A stretch of 64,000 bases of DNA from Lachancea thermotolerans CBS 6340 (GCF_000142805.1 NC_013081.1:372001-436000), one strand, 5' to 3'; shown: positions 40,201-49,977, counted from the stretch's first letter. The notes: generated from the letters alone by a model not told the origin. Numbers and translations: made by a program.

Positions 40201-40407
40201 CTCGTGGGCCTGAGAAGCACGAAGGCTTGAGTTGGCCGAGACATCGGGCATAAAATCGCGTACTGACGCTCTATTCAGCTCCTGGATGACCTTAGGATCC
40301 TTGCGATGTGAAGTGTAACGCGTAGGAACGGGGTCTCTTCGGCTCATTGACGAAGATAGTGTATCAATGGGGGCCATGCCCCCAAGCCTACCTGGTCTCC
40401 TGCCCAT
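37294..40407 (-). CDS. ULP2: SUMO protease Ulp2
   Basis: Nuclear Smt3-deconjugating enzyme that trims poly-SUMO chains. The 1037-residue protein (1034 in yeast) has a long basic N-terminus, then a C48 peptidase domain (about 390-640). The catalytic set is visible: His in INYHWFGCIIE (near 475), Asp in VTILVYDSLRQ (near 527), Gln in LVPQQPNMSD and Cys in SDCGVHVILN (near 580). The long acidic, Ser-rich C-terminal tail matches the region that binds partners and is phosphorylated in yeast. Convergent with SSM4. Confidence 0.96.
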   Translation of the reverse strand: MGRRPGRLGGMAPIDTLSSSMSRRDPVPTRYTSHRKDPKVIQELNRASVRDFMPDVSANSSLRASQAHESGDRSPIESPVTIESDAPVHTTPARKRQKISASLILSSPEISSDAAPGAQVCKSSGMVRVVIRTGKEIVKSNSVLKIVNDDEGVRFSIRWKGADIEGSQVDFLRDCEKVYFDALKSHMGVLLKHSRCVDLDDTCKTEKTKILLWSSNVGADVNLIRLKEVIKNSMIDSAVLSNRLAILGTMKQAVARQELEAFSKRRFWEKPEFQSLGKRHSKSSKSSSGSSGFKITVPHETEPDKDDKASHNTIPSTQFYTDGNTGSPPQSSNSLREHTLSSLRRSTRTTKASSPDGTSFDDSCTVYEKPEVFKPSLFYKFDDNTTLSVTNQDFKCLYNHDWINDSILDFFVKYWTEDSIRRGTIVREKVHVLSSFFYTKLISNADNYYNNVKKWVNHTGLFKKQYLVMPININYHWFGCIIENLPSLFSFLKREREFKEKHQKSADGDDIENSDDLSVTSPIVTILVYDSLRQTHSREVEPIKEFLIAYAADKYGLEVSRNQIKMKSCLVPQQPNMSDCGVHVILNTRKFFENPTKTFELWKSAKSKNKTASKVINEYFEKKERINARPDLRSVLWKLQEKQIEFNKLNGVTETSEDDGIKSDGEHSDIEIIENYEQPATRPEQTSGQINEELSKPNEGQYSTPEIPESKDQLCASSKKDAPTLNSELPKTDMITGPETSAGGVEGESKAYKSQDRRFLESSPELLPAKLSEASSEHPAQDKGSVSKYFAKAKSKHGTQETRDDIEASALGLDSTSGASYNVILKHKDAPDPDKITCGTGTLENDEDRDLRAPSQGSKVLGSPSSTNGIAILGSQAYEENKGNGGLTSSPDCNSDDDVRLVSTNSAGSLDLSGQHSSQGSFIKQLSPVRKFQAAMSKYSGAADEEVSDRTDSIHQSPHLKALDAPLSRRSVIQDQVQDIDDGLSTKKFAIDVDRSGSEESCDGEQESSTRRSGVHKFRNSLGCSPKLEHLGKPGKG

Positions 40408-41096
40408 CGTAGCCCAGTAGAACCCTCCGAAATCGCTTGCCAGGCCAGTGGATCCTTAGCATCTCATGTGTTGAAGAGGTCGTCTCAGTTCTAGCTACTC
40501 AAAAGACAGTATTGACAGCGCCGTGCAAGACTACATATAGTAAACTCAGGACTTTATGAGCGCTTGCAGATCTTAAGAAGGTGCGGTCTATTACAGTTGG
40601 TCCAACGGGCCCCAAGTACCGTCTCAGTGTTCTTCAGGGCACAACTGTGTCATTGCAAGGCGCAAAACAATTATATAAAACAAACCTAGTTAGGAACCGC
40701 TGTAAGCACAGGGTTGCTCGAGCTTGAACATTCAATATATCGAGTCAGAGCCAAGGAAATAGCAGGCAACAATTACAATGCCTTGAACGCGTCCCCTCTC
40801 CGTTTATACTGACGTTTTGTTTTTGTTACCGATTGAATTTAGAATCGAAACGCGAGGCTTCGAAGAATATTCAATAAAGACAACGCATTGGCTCAATGGT
40901 CTTTAATATAGCAATGTCTATCAGCGAAACCCTCTTGGTAGTAAGTATCAACGCCAGTGATCCAAATGTTCTTATTGGCGCTGTCATTTTGGTCTCTTTA
41001 GACACAGTCATCTTAACAGTGAAAAAATTTGATATTCTAATATCATACGTTCTCAACAGTATCAACCAAAAAGGTGTCGCCAGAGGCAAATTCAGG
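40408..41096. other. divergent region ULP2/TIM44 with open frame upstream of TIM44
   Basis: 689 bp. The last 201 bp (40896-41096) form an open frame that runs into TIM44 and starts with an ATG. No RNA gene seen. A TG-rich stretch at 40818-40832 resembles part of a centromere CDEIII by chance only. Confidence 0.4.
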
Positions 41097-42335
41097 ATGT
41101 TGAGACCCGGAAGGCCGCTTAAGAGCGTGGTAATTCGTCGTAACCTAGCACAGACATTTAAGGCCTGTCAGGGGAACCCTAGGTCGCCACTGCAGATCTT
41201 CCGCGAAACTTTCAAACAAGAGTGGAAGAAGTCGCAGGAGCTTCAAGACAATATTAAGGCGCTACAAGATGCGTCTGGCAAAATTGGAGAATCCGAAGCA
41301 TACAAGAAGGCCAGGGAGGCATACCTGAGCGCGCAGAAAGGGTCGACAATTGTGGGAAAGACCCTGAAAAAGACTGGAGACTCTGTGGAGAAGATCGCAG
41401 CCAAGGCGTGGGAATCTGAGATCGGTAAAAGCACGCGTCAGGCCGTGAACAAGACTGCTGCGAAGCTTGATGAGTCTTTCGAGCCCGTGAGACACACGCG
41501 GGTGTACAAAGATGTGTCCGAGGTGATGGACAGCAGTAACAGTTCGCGTTATGGTGGTTTCATAAGCAAGGAGCAGAGGAGACTGAAACTCGAGCAGGAC
41601 ATTGCGTCCGGAAAGAGACCCAAGGCTGTCAAGAGCAATGAGGAAGCGGGTACCGCATTGGTGGCCACTGAAATTGAGGCCAAAGAATCTTTCGGAAAGA
41701 AAGTTGACGACTTCAAGGAGAAAACCGTTGTAGGAAGAAAGCTACAGGATGTTAAACAAAAACTATGGGACGAGAGTGAGAACCCATTGATAGTGCTCAT
41801 GCGTACTATCGGCAACAAAGTTGGTGGTCTCTTCGCCGAAACGGAGTCAGCGCGGGTGATGGGTCAATTCAAGATGATGGATGGCAACTTCAACAGCGAA
41901 AGTTTCCTGAGTCACCTGAGAGAATACATTATCCCCGAGGTACTAGAAGCGTACGTCAAAGGCGAGGAGCAGGTTCTCAAGCAGTGGTTTAGCGAGGCTC
42001 CCTACAACGTGTACGCCGCGCAGCAGAAGGTGTTCCGCGAGCAAGGTTTGTTCGCGGATGGCCGTATTCTAGATATCCGTGGCGTGGACATTGTCAGTGC
42101 CAAGTTGCTGCCTCCACAGGATCTCCCCGTACTCGTCGTCGGTTGTCGCGCGCAGGAAATTCATCTCTACAGGGACGTCAAGACCGGCGAGGTGGCTGCT
42201 GGTACGCAATCCAACATCCTCATGAGCTCCTACGCAATGGTTTTCACGAGAGACCCGGAGAACATCGATGACAAGGAAACTGAGGGCTGGAAAATCCTAG
42301 AGTTTGTACGCGGCGGGTCCAGACAGTTCACATAA
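41097..42335 (+). CDS. TIM44: TIM23 motor scaffold Tim44
   Basis: Peripheral inner-membrane protein that tethers Ssc1/mtHsp70 to the TIM23 channel. From the chosen ATG the 412-residue protein has a basic presequence (MLRPGRPLKSVVIRRNLAQT) and then GNPRSPLQIFRETFKQEWKK, which aligns with the mature yeast N-terminus. A charged helical half follows, then the C-terminal Tim44 domain ending WKILEFVRGGSRQFT. Yeast length is 431. An in-frame ATG at 40896 would add 67 residues with a hydrophobic stretch in front of the presequence, so it is not chosen. Position matches YIL022W. Confidence 0.93.
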   Translation: MLRPGRPLKSVVIRRNLAQTFKACQGNPRSPLQIFRETFKQEWKKSQELQDNIKALQDASGKIGESEAYKKAREAYLSAQKGSTIVGKTLKKTGDSVEKIAAKAWESEIGKSTRQAVNKTAAKLDESFEPVRHTRVYKDVSEVMDSSNSSRYGGFISKEQRRLKLEQDIASGKRPKAVKSNEEAGTALVATEIEAKESFGKKVDDFKEKTVVGRKLQDVKQKLWDESENPLIVLMRTIGNKVGGLFAETESARVMGQFKMMDGNFNSESFLSHLREYIIPEVLEAYVKGEEQVLKQWFSEAPYNVYAAQQKVFREQGLFADGRILDIRGVDIVSAKLLPPQDLPVLVVGCRAQEIHLYRDVKTGEVAAGTQSNILMSSYAMVFTRDPENIDDKETEGWKILEFVRGGSRQFT

Positions 42336-42397
42336 GGCAGCGAAACGAAGATAGCACCAAACTTGTACATATAACGAATTTAGATCCCTACTTCCTC

Positions 42398-42745
42398 TCA
42401 TGCGCGCTTGCGCACGAGGCCCTTGCCCAAAACCATCTCGTAAATGCGGTGGCCCACCAGTTGTCCGCGTATCCTTACCATATGCAGCCATGGTTTCAAC
42501 GCTATCAGAGCACTAGTCCAGAGAATGCCTTGTAAAAAGGGCATTAACAGGACGTCGCGCAAAACAACTTTGCATATCACGGAGGCACTTATAGTGGCGT
42601 CTGCGTCAGTTGTGCTGTGGCCCTGGGAAGTGGCCTTCTGATTTTTGCTGGCTTCTCTGCGCAGCGCTCTCTGGAACGTTTGTTCGAAACGCAGGTCCGG
42701 GACGGCGACTTTTTGGGCACCTGTCATTGGTTTCAGGCCATTCAT
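42398..42745 (-). CDS. small DUF1770-like fungal membrane protein
   Basis: The 115-residue protein opens MNGLKPMTGAQKVAVPDLRF. Two features resemble fungal DUF1770 proteins: a PDLRFEQTF segment, and a later VVLRDVLLMPFLQGILWT stretch leading into one hydrophobic helix, with a basic C-terminal tail. The family has no assigned function; the layout suggests a single-pass membrane protein with a soluble N-terminus. The ATG at 42745 is used; the frame is open further only from a TTG. Convergent with TIM44, 62 bp apart. I do not recall a characterised S. cerevisiae gene in this slot between TIM44 and RPB3. Confidence 0.68.
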   Translation of the reverse strand: MNGLKPMTGAQKVAVPDLRFEQTFQRALRREASKNQKATSQGHSTTDADATISASVICKVVLRDVLLMPFLQGILWTSALIALKPWLHMVRIRGQLVGHRIYEMVLGKGLVRKRA

Positions 42746-43347
42746 TTCAAGCACGGGTCCAATGGTTTGTGGAAAGGAACTTTGCAAGCGCGTAGGCCTT
42801 TGTTTAGTTGTTCCCCTGCTGGTACGAGCTCATTACCAGTTTGAATGCCATAATTAATGCCACTGTCGTATGAAACGATTATGGATGACGTGAGGCAGGC
42901 GGATCCGAAACGCAGTTGGAGGAGGTGGGAGATGCGCCAAAAGAACGTTCATTTGACCGCTTAAATGATGTGGTATTAGGGTGTGATTCTACTATTTCTC
43001 GGCCAGCTTTTAGCGCGCGGGCTCGTGCTCAATTGAAGAAATGTGCCGAAGCTCCCAGTACCAAAATACATATGGGATGAGGAAGATCGAAAACAGGTGA
43101 TGCTCTAGTCCGCCTGCGTAATGCACACAAAATGTTTGTATACGTCGCCAATTCTAAATATTGCCATGGTTGTAGAGTACGTGATGAACTTAAATTCAAC
43201 AACACACGTGATCGTCACGTGGTCATAGAATCTCGTGAAAATTTGTTGTGTATGAATTAACACCAAAGACAACGCCAGCAGCGTTTCGGCAAGCAGCAAC
43301 TTGTCACCGCTTCCTCAGCGATCCAGTCCACCAGCGAACCCGAAAAC
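42746..43347. promoter_or_regulatory. divergent promoter with paired CACGTG boxes upstream of RPB3
   Basis: 602 bp. Two RTCACGTG boxes face each other at 43205-43212 (CACGTGAT) and 43214-43221 (GTCACGTG), about 130 bp before the RPB3 ATG. This is a palindromic Cbf1/bHLH-type arrangement. Nothing else recognised. Confidence 0.45.
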
Positions 43348-44334
43348 ATGGCAGAAGAAGGACCTCAGGTGAAGATTAGAGAAGCTACCAAAGACAATGT
43401 GGACTTCATTCTCTCCAACGTGGATATAACGATGGCCAACTCGTTGCGTAGAGTCATGATAGCAGAGATCCCAACACTTGCGATCGACTCAGTGGAGGTG
43501 GAAACCAACACCTCTGTGCTGGCAGACGAATTTATTTCGCACCGCCTGGGCCTAATCCCGCTGCAGAGCAGCGATATCAATGATCTCATCTACTGCAGAG
43601 ACTGCTATTGCGAAGACCACTGCGACCGATGCTCCGTTGTGCTGACACTGCAGGCCGTGGGCGAGAGCGAGTCGACTACCAACGTCTATGCCAAGGATTT
43701 AGTGATCGTAAGCAACCTGATGGGCCGCAACATCGGCCACCCTATTATCCAGGACAAAGACGGTAACGGCGTACTCATCTGCAAGCTGCGTAAGGGCCAG
43801 GAGCTCAAGCTCAAATGTGTTGCCAAAAAGGGTATCTCCAAGGAGCACGCTAAGTGGTCACCTGCGGCGGCTATAGAATTCGAATACGACCCTTGGAACA
43901 AGCTAAAACACACCGACTACTGGCACGAGACTGATGCCGCGGCAGAGTGGCCGCAGTCCAAGAACTGCGAGTACGAGGACCCACCAAACGAGGACGAAGC
44001 CTTTGACTACAACGCTAAGCCAACTACATTCTACATGAACGTCGAGACTGTTGGGTCTCTGACCGTTGACCAGGTCGTCATCCGCGGCATGAAGACTCTG
44101 CAGGACAAAGTGGCAGACATTTTGTTCTCACTGAAAAAAATGGACCAAGACAAGGTCAACTTCGGAGGCACTGCGGGCATGGTGGATCAGGACGGAGGAG
44201 CTATGCCCGTGGAGCCCGATTCCGGCTTCGCATACGGCAGTGGCGGGCCCAGCAGTGGTAGCGGAATGGGCGGCGGCCCGGGCGCTCCTTTCGGCCACAC
44301 GGGTCCAAGCTCCGGGTTTGATGATGCATGGTAA
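43348..44334 (+). CDS. RPB3: RNA polymerase II subunit Rpb3
   Basis: Alpha-like subunit that pairs with Rpb11 to nucleate Pol II assembly. The 328-residue protein (318 in yeast) has the D-motif region [20 protein letters not shown] and a zinc-binding loop [15 protein letters not shown] (near 84-98). It also has [13 protein letters not shown], the C-terminal dimerisation helix and a Gly-rich tail. Order RPB3-HIS6-FAF1 equals YIL021W-YIL020C-YIL019W. Convergent with HIS6. Confidence 0.97.
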   Translation: MAEEGPQVKIREATKDNVDFILSNVDITMANSLRRVMIAEIPTLAIDSVEVETNTSVLADEFISHRLGLIPLQSSDINDLIYCRDCYCEDHCDRCSVVLTLQAVGESESTTNVYAKDLVIVSNLMGRNIGHPIIQDKDGNGVLICKLRKGQELKLKCVAKKGISKEHAKWSPAAAIEFEYDPWNKLKHTDYWHETDAAAEWPQSKNCEYEDPPNEDEAFDYNAKPTTFYMNVETVGSLTVDQVVIRGMKTLQDKVADILFSLKKMDQDKVNFGGTAGMVDQDGGAMPVEPDSGFAYGSGGPSSGSGMGGGPGAPFGHTGPSSGFDDAW

Positions 44335-44418
44335 ATAAAAGAAGGAATTTCGACAAAATAAACAAAGCACGCGGGCATTTAAACGCCTGCACTGTATAAT
44401 TAAATTGGAAGATAAAAC

Positions 44419-45219
44419 CTATTGGGCGTGGTCTCTGTGATTCCACTCGCAACATTCCTTGAAGGCGACTAGGTTACCTCCGAATATGTCAAGAGAGCTA
44501 CCATATGTCAAATCGACTTTCCCGTGGCTCAGCCTATTCATGAGTGCCAAGTCCTGTATACTCTTGGCTCCTCCTGCGTATACTATTTTGAGGTGTGGCA
44601 GGTGCTCGGTCCATTCGTAGAGCTTGGCGACCAGCGCTTCATCCACGCCGCGGCACAGGCCTTCGACATCAGCAGCGTGAATCAAGAACTCGTCCGCGTA
44701 TTGGCTTAAGCGTGAAAATGTGTCGTGGTTCAGCTCCAAGTCTGTGAGTTTTTGCCATTTATTCATGGCCACCACCCACTTGTGCGATGTGCCGTCCTCC
44801 ACCTTTCGGCAGCTCAAATCCACAACCAAGCGATCCTTACCGCATCTACTGGAGATTTTTTCCAAGTTTGCAAGCTGGAATTCCCCGTTGCTGTTGAAGA
44901 GCCAGCTTGTGACGATCACTTTGCTGGCTATCTCTAGCCACTCCTGGCAGTTGTCATAGTTGATGCCGCCACCGACTTGCAAGAATCCGGGCACTGAGGC
45001 CAGCGCGAGGCGGGCAGCCTCGTCGTTGTTGGGTCCTAACTTGATGACATGGCATCCGGAAACCTCGTTATCTCTGTACAGCTTAGCATAATAACTAGAT
45101 GAGTGTTGCGATACAAAGTTGGTCTTTAAGTCTTCCTTTTGGTCCTCTTTCAAAGTACCGCCCACAATTTGCTTCACTTGGCCATTGTGCAAGTCAATGC
45201 ACCCCACGAACCGGGTCAT
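44419..45219 (-). CDS. HIS6: ProFAR isomerase His6
   Basis: Fourth step of histidine synthesis: isomerises ProFAR to PRFAR. It is a (beta/alpha)8 barrel. The 266-residue protein (261 in yeast) starts [20 protein letters not shown] with the catalytic Asp in CIDLHNG. It also shows [44 protein letters not shown] and [10 protein letters not shown]. An in-frame ATG at 45306 would add 29 residues, but the family start is at 45219. Divergent from FAF1. No perfect Gcn4 site seen upstream. Confidence 0.96.
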   Translation of the reverse strand: MTRFVGCIDLHNGQVKQIVGGTLKEDQKEDLKTNFVSQHSSSYYAKLYRDNEVSGCHVIKLGPNNDEAARLALASVPGFLQVGGGINYDNCQEWLEIASKVIVTSWLFNSNGEFQLANLEKISSRCGKDRLVVDLSCRKVEDGTSHKWVVAMNKWQKLTDLELNHDTFSRLSQYADEFLIHAADVEGLCRGVDEALVAKLYEWTEHLPHLKIVYAGGAKSIQDLALMNRLSHGKVDLTYGSSLDIFGGNLVAFKECCEWNHRDHAQ

Positions 45220-45386
45220 TGAGTCGTAATACGTAGAGTTGTGCGTGTTTCTGCATTTTTCCGAGTACCGGCATGCTGAGATGCCTGGAAAATTATATCT
45301 GCACATTTTTTATAAATGTTCCGTCAAGCTCATCGCTGTGGCATTCGGAAAGCGAACACTAGCTAGGAAGGTGAACACGGAGCGGT

Positions 45387-46391
45387 ATGTCGGACGATGA
45401 CTACGCCAAGCAGTTGGAGATCCAGCGGAAGGCTTTTGAAGCTCAGTTTGGGTCTTTGGAGGCCATGGGCTTCGAAGACAAAACGAAGAACGAGACACAA
45501 GAAAATTCATCCAGCGTCGAGTCGCAGGAGTCCGAGCAGGAGGACGGAGACAACTCGAGCGACGAGGCTGAAAGTGATGCGAGCTTCCACGGTTTTTCTG
45601 ACGACGAAAGCTCTGCAAAACAAAAAGCAGCGCACGGCGCCAGCCGCGCTCCCAGGGTGATAAAGTTCGGCGGGGTGACCGACGCCTACGTACCGCCAAG
45701 CAAGAAGGAGCAGAAGCTGCTGCGGCTGGGGAAAGCGCCTGTACGGAAAGAGTCTGAGTCGGAGGAGGACGGGCGCTCTGGCGCGCGCCACGGCGGCAGC
45801 GACGGCGAAGGAAACGTCGAGGCCGAGAATTTGCACAACGACTTGGAGCTGCAGCGGTTCCTGAAGGAGTCGCATCTGCTGAGCGCGTTCGGCAGCACGC
45901 CCAGCGGTGCGGACCTTACGCTGCAGACTATGGACAACGTGGAGTACAAGGACGACGCGGTGTTCGGAAAGGCGCGCGCGCGCACCCTCGAGATGCGCTT
46001 GCAGAACCTCTCCTCCGCGAACGGCCGCTCACGCAAGCTGGAAAAGGTGCCCATGAACATTCGCAAGGGCATGGTCCAGAAACACACCAAGCGGATCCAG
46101 CAGCACGAGCGCGAAGCGCGCGACGCAGGTGTTGTCCTGTCCAAGGTTAAAAAGGGCGAATTCCGCAAGATCGACCGCACCTACCGCAACGATATCGAGC
46201 GCCGCATAGGCAGCGGCCAATCTGCCGTCGATCCGCAGCGCATCAAGCACCGCCAACGCGGGCTTCAAGTCAACTCCGTGGGCAGGTCTACGAGGAATGG
46301 CCTAATAATTAGCTCCCAAGAGATAAAGGCTATCACTGGCAGCTCGGGGCCCAAGCGCGCCGGTGGGTCCAAGCACAAGCGTCGTCGCTAG
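45387..46391 (+). CDS. FAF1: 40S ribosome biogenesis factor Faf1
   Basis: Nucleolar protein needed for pre-rRNA cleavage at A0-A2. The 334-residue protein (346 in yeast) has an N-terminal helix, an acidic Ser-rich region, the segment APRVIKFGGVTDAYVPPSKK, and a basic C-terminal half with MNIRKGMVQKHTKRIQQHER and a GGSKHKRRR end. GC-rich compared with RPB3 and HIS6. Position matches YIL019W. Confidence 0.92.
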   Translation: MSDDDYAKQLEIQRKAFEAQFGSLEAMGFEDKTKNETQENSSSVESQESEQEDGDNSSDEAESDASFHGFSDDESSAKQKAAHGASRAPRVIKFGGVTDAYVPPSKKEQKLLRLGKAPVRKESESEEDGRSGARHGGSDGEGNVEAENLHNDLELQRFLKESHLLSAFGSTPSGADLTLQTMDNVEYKDDAVFGKARARTLEMRLQNLSSANGRSRKLEKVPMNIRKGMVQKHTKRIQQHEREARDAGVVLSKVKKGEFRKIDRTYRNDIERRIGSGQSAVDPQRIKHRQRGLQVNSVGRSTRNGLIISSQEIKAITGSSGPKRAGGSKHKRRR

Positions 46392-47040
46392 CCGAGCGAC
46401 GGCTCCGTTACAAGTGATACTCATCGGCTTTATCTCGGAGGCCAAGTTTGTATATATATGATAAAGCGCTACTAGTCATGCATGTTCGCTCTTTCTTGCC
46501 TGTAGTCTCGGCATTGTTTCCCGCTCTTTGGCTTTTGGGTCAAGTATGAGAGCTGCATAATTTCTCGGATAGCCCACGTTTCTTGACGAGTCAGAACTAT
46601 CAACCGAGTTCGAGCGCAGAGAGCGCCCAAAAAGCGGCAACGAAGAGGAACCAAAGGCCGGAAAACGCCCATTTCTCGGTCAAAGGAACACTGGCGGCAT
46701 GGCGCATTAGACAGTGGCGCGCCTGTGCGTGGCCGTGTGGGTTTCGTAAATGCACGAAGAGTTGAGAAAGACGCCGTACAGGTTGACTCGTATCGAAGGC
46801 CAAATATTATATTGATATGGAAATATAATTACATACTGCAGGCGTTGAATAAACGCCAAGTATCTGTCACGAGTGTTTGAGCAGGATCTCAGCAACATAG
46901 AGGCTTGCAGAAGTATTGCAAGCGTTCAACCAAAGCGCGAAGGTTCTCATCGGACCTTGAAGGCCTTAGTCCGTTGAAAGCACGCGAAAACATTGGTTCA
47001 CGAGCTACCCAAAACACAGCAGCATTAGCCCCGTTACCAA
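46392..47040. other. intergenic region FAF1-PHO4
   Basis: 649 bp containing the FAF1 3' end (TATATATATG near 46450) and the PHO4 promoter. No RNA gene, repeat or supported frame. It marks the YIL/YFR junction between blocks C and D. Confidence 0.45.
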
Positions 47041-47751
47041 ATGAACGAAGCCGAGTCCTTCGATTCTAAGAGCATTCTGGATCAGGTCGACCAGTATTTG
47101 AGTGACCAGAGCGTGCGCCAGGGCGAACAGCCGGGGGCCGCGCCGTTCCAGGAGCTGAGCTTTCACGCGTTGCCACACGGGCACGAGCACAACCAGGACG
47201 CGGAGCACGGTTCCGAGAAGGGCCGGGAGCACGGACATAGTTTCAGCCAAGGGGACCACAGCGCGCACCTGGGCCATGGATTCCAGCTCGAGCTCGAGGT
47301 CGCGACGCACTCTCACGTGCGCCCTGACATGGTGTTCTCGCCGGTCATATCGCCTGTGGTGGCTCCCCAGCACCCCTCCCACACGCCATTTTTGCGCTCA
47401 CAGGCTTCCGGCATGAGCGGTGGCGCGAGTACTAAGCCGTCGTTCTCGCCGCTATCCTCTCCAGCGATCGACGCGCAATTTCCGGAGTATCCGGGCGCGA
47501 AACGCGGGTCATCCTCCTCATCTTCGAGGGGCAAAAAAACGCCATTGTCCACGCCTGCGCTGACGGCCACCACTTTCAGTAACTCTTCCGGCTCGAAGGT
47601 CGCGAAAAACAGCCCACAGCTCTCGAGCCGCAGGTCTGCTCTGAGCAAACGTAAAAGCGCTGCGACCAACTGGGACGACATGTTCAAGCTGCCCGACAGT
47701 AGTATCCCACCGCCATCCGTGCCGCTTTTTGGAAGCGCCCAACAGCAGCAG

Positions 47752-47782
<31 letters not shown>

Positions 47783-48441
47783 CTCAGAATACCTCTCACT
47801 TGCACACTCATTCGCTATCGGAGTCTGCAGATGACACAGTTTCTGGTTCGTGTTCGAGCGCGTCCTCAGTTCGTGCGCGTGCGTCTGGTACGCCGGCGCT
47901 GCCATCAAGGGACCCCGACGGAGCAGGGCACAACGACTTCAATGTGACGCCCGCGACCCTAATGAACTACCCCAAGATTATTCTGCCGTCCAATTCCCGC
48001 GACGTCGGTTCACACGCGCAGTCGCCGGTACGAGACCAGTCGACTTACGCGCATTCAGGCAACGGCCACGTAATCATGGCGACTGACTCGCCTGTCATCC
48101 AAGCGAAGAACCCGAACCTGCCGCTGTCGCGTCACGCTAGCAACACATCAATACCTACACGCTCCACGCCCGAGCTGCGACCCGTTCGTAAGAGCAGCAA
48201 GTCGTCACTCGTCGACAGCGGGCCGGACCCAGACGAAGACGAACAGGCCAAAAAGGAGGTTCACAAAGCGGCCGAACAGGGCCGCCGGAACCGTCTCAAC
48301 ACAGCGCTCGCAGAGCTCCATACTCTCGTGCCCGCAGAAATGAAAGAAGCGGTGCTTATTCCGTCGAAAGCGACGACGGTGGAGATGGCCTGCACTTATA
48401 TTCGGCAGCTAATCCAACGGGTAGAGGAGCTTCAGCGGTAA
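47041..48441 (+). CDS. PHO4: phosphate-response bHLH factor Pho4
   Basis: Activates phosphate-starvation genes at CACGTG sites; in yeast it is controlled by Pho80-Pho85 phosphorylation and nuclear export. The 466-residue protein (312 in yeast) has a His-rich, acidic N-terminus, several SP sites of the type Pho85 uses, a Gln run (about 235-247), and a C-terminal bHLH (about 405-466). The bHLH contains the basic-region segment HKAAEQGRRNRLNTALAELH, and PSKATTVEMACTYIRQLI in helix 2, ending just after helix 2 as in yeast Pho4. Order PHO4-QCR6-RPL29-RRT5 equals YFR034C-YFR032C. Confidence 0.93.
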
Positions 48442-48872
48442 AATCGCACTTCAGCATATTGGTGTATCGTGCTATGCCCGAAGCCTGAGCCGGCCACAGC
48501 TTCCTACTCTTAACATACTTCCGCTTTCTCATTATATAATAGCCCTCGGCGCTAAATGCCAGTTGTTCTAATATTTGCAAATAGGCGAGCAAACATGCTC
48601 GCGCGCATGCCCAAGCATTCTACCATGGCCTAAAGGTTCAGCGGCTCTTGCCGGGCTCGCTGTCATGTTTTCAGGTTGTCGTTTTGTCATTAAGTGGCGC
48701 GGACTGCTGAGCCAATAAGATCTCAAGGAAACTTTGGGCCGATAGTATTCGAAAAAATTTAGTATGATGAAAGTAATATACCAAGACTGAATGCTGGGAA
48801 GCACTAAACCTAGTATATCGTCAGAACGCTAAGTTTGCAATTGAAAGGCTACAGTGGTTGCGATAAGTCAGA
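48442..48872. promoter_or_regulatory. QCR6: QCR6 promoter with a HAP-type CCAAT box
   Basis: 431 bp. CCAATAA at 48712-48718 fits the Hap2/3/4/5 consensus, 155 bp before QCR6, as expected for a respiratory-chain gene. No other feature seen. Confidence 0.45.
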
Positions 48873-49382
48873 ATGATTAGCAGCATTACCGAATTTTTGG
48901 AGGAGGTGAAGGACGCGTTTGTGCCTACGGTCGCCAAGGCCGAGGAGCAGGCAGAGGAGTCCACGGACGACGACAAATCCGAGAACGATGACAAGCCAGA
49001 GGACGACGGCGAGGCCGCCGAGGGCGAGGCCGCCGATGCTGAGAGCGCTGACGCCGATGCTGAGGCTGAAGGCGAGAGCGACGGCGACGAGGGTGAGGAC
49101 GAGGACGAGGACGAGGACGAAGACGAGGACGAAGATGAGGACGAGGACGAGGAGGAGCAGGTCGACCAGATGGATGCGCTGAGAGAGGAGTGCAAAAACA
49201 AAGAGGAGGCCAAGCCCCTCGTCCACCACTACATGGAATGTGTGGAGAGAGTGCACAAGGCGCAGGAGGACCCAGGCTACGCGGACTCCGAGCACAAGGA
49301 GGACTGTGTGGAGGAGTTCTTCCACTTGCAGCACTACATCGATGGCTGTGTCTCGCCTACGCTTTTCGACCGCTTGAAGTAA
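48873..49382 (+). CDS. QCR6: cytochrome bc1 complex hinge protein Qcr6
   Basis: Acidic subunit of complex III that helps cytochrome c1-cytochrome c contact. The 169-residue protein has an N-terminal helix, a long Asp/Glu-rich stretch (about 25-102) and the UCR hinge domain (about 105-169). The paired cysteines of the family are visible in LREECKNKEEAKP, VHHYMECVERV, HKEDCVEEFFH and IDGCVSPTLFDRLK. Position matches YFR033C. The acidic run is built from GAC/GAG repeats and may vary in length between strains. Confidence 0.95.
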   Translation: MISSITEFLEEVKDAFVPTVAKAEEQAEESTDDDKSENDDKPEDDGEAAEGEAADAESADADAEAEGESDGDEGEDEDEDEDEDEDEDEDEDEEEQVDQMDALREECKNKEEAKPLVHHYMECVERVHKAQEDPGYADSEHKEDCVEEFFHLQHYIDGCVSPTLFDRLK

Positions 49383-49977
49383 GCGCCCTCCGAACTGCGC
49401 TCAGCGCCTCATGAAATGCCACGGAAACATAGGAAACAACAAGAAACTCAACACCAAAAGAGGCCCGGCCCGCGCCCAGTCACTGCGCCAGTGGGGCCTC
49501 CTGCATCGCCGTGCCGAAAAGACCCGATCCGCAACGTATTTATTATATTGTAGAAAAACACCCCTAACGCCTGTTTATTACTGTAGTTGAGAGAACGCTG
49601 CCCGCGCGACAGACCGCGCCACCGGAGTGGAGCATACTATGTGAGCAACCGAAACTCGCCGCTCCGGGCGCCGCTGGCATGCTGAAAGCCCGATCGCGGT
49701 AAGAGTGGTATTCCAGAATTTCCAATCCAGTACCTACCAGAGGTGCGTACATGGAGTTATTCTTACGGAGCTGTCAACATAGGGCTGATCGCAGGGCGTG
49801 CGCACACGGCGCGTCCACATAGCGGTAGAAACGGACAGTTTTCGACGGCCTGCTTTCCCATCGCTCAGAAACTGCAGATCAGAACCCTAACAGCTCCAGA
49901 GAAGCGCCATGCCAACGGAAAAAAACGTCACATTGGCCTGGCGGCTAGCCATACGTACGGTGTGACATCAAAACACA

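Noticed and set aside
40818-40832. TGTTTTTGTTACCGA resembles part of centromere CDEIII
   Set aside because: No CDEI box followed by an 80-90 bp AT-rich CDEII lies next to it, and the CDEIII match is one base short and stops early.
45205-45219. Gcn4 site at the HIS6 start (CGACTCA)
   Set aside because: One base off TGACTCA and it overlaps the start region, so not a credible operator.
46600-46803. Short open frames between FAF1 and PHO4
   Set aside because: Overlap on both strands without any recognisable sequence.
48764-48792. ATGATGA followed by CTGA, like snoRNA boxes
   Set aside because: The two boxes are too close (under 30 nt) to hold a guide.
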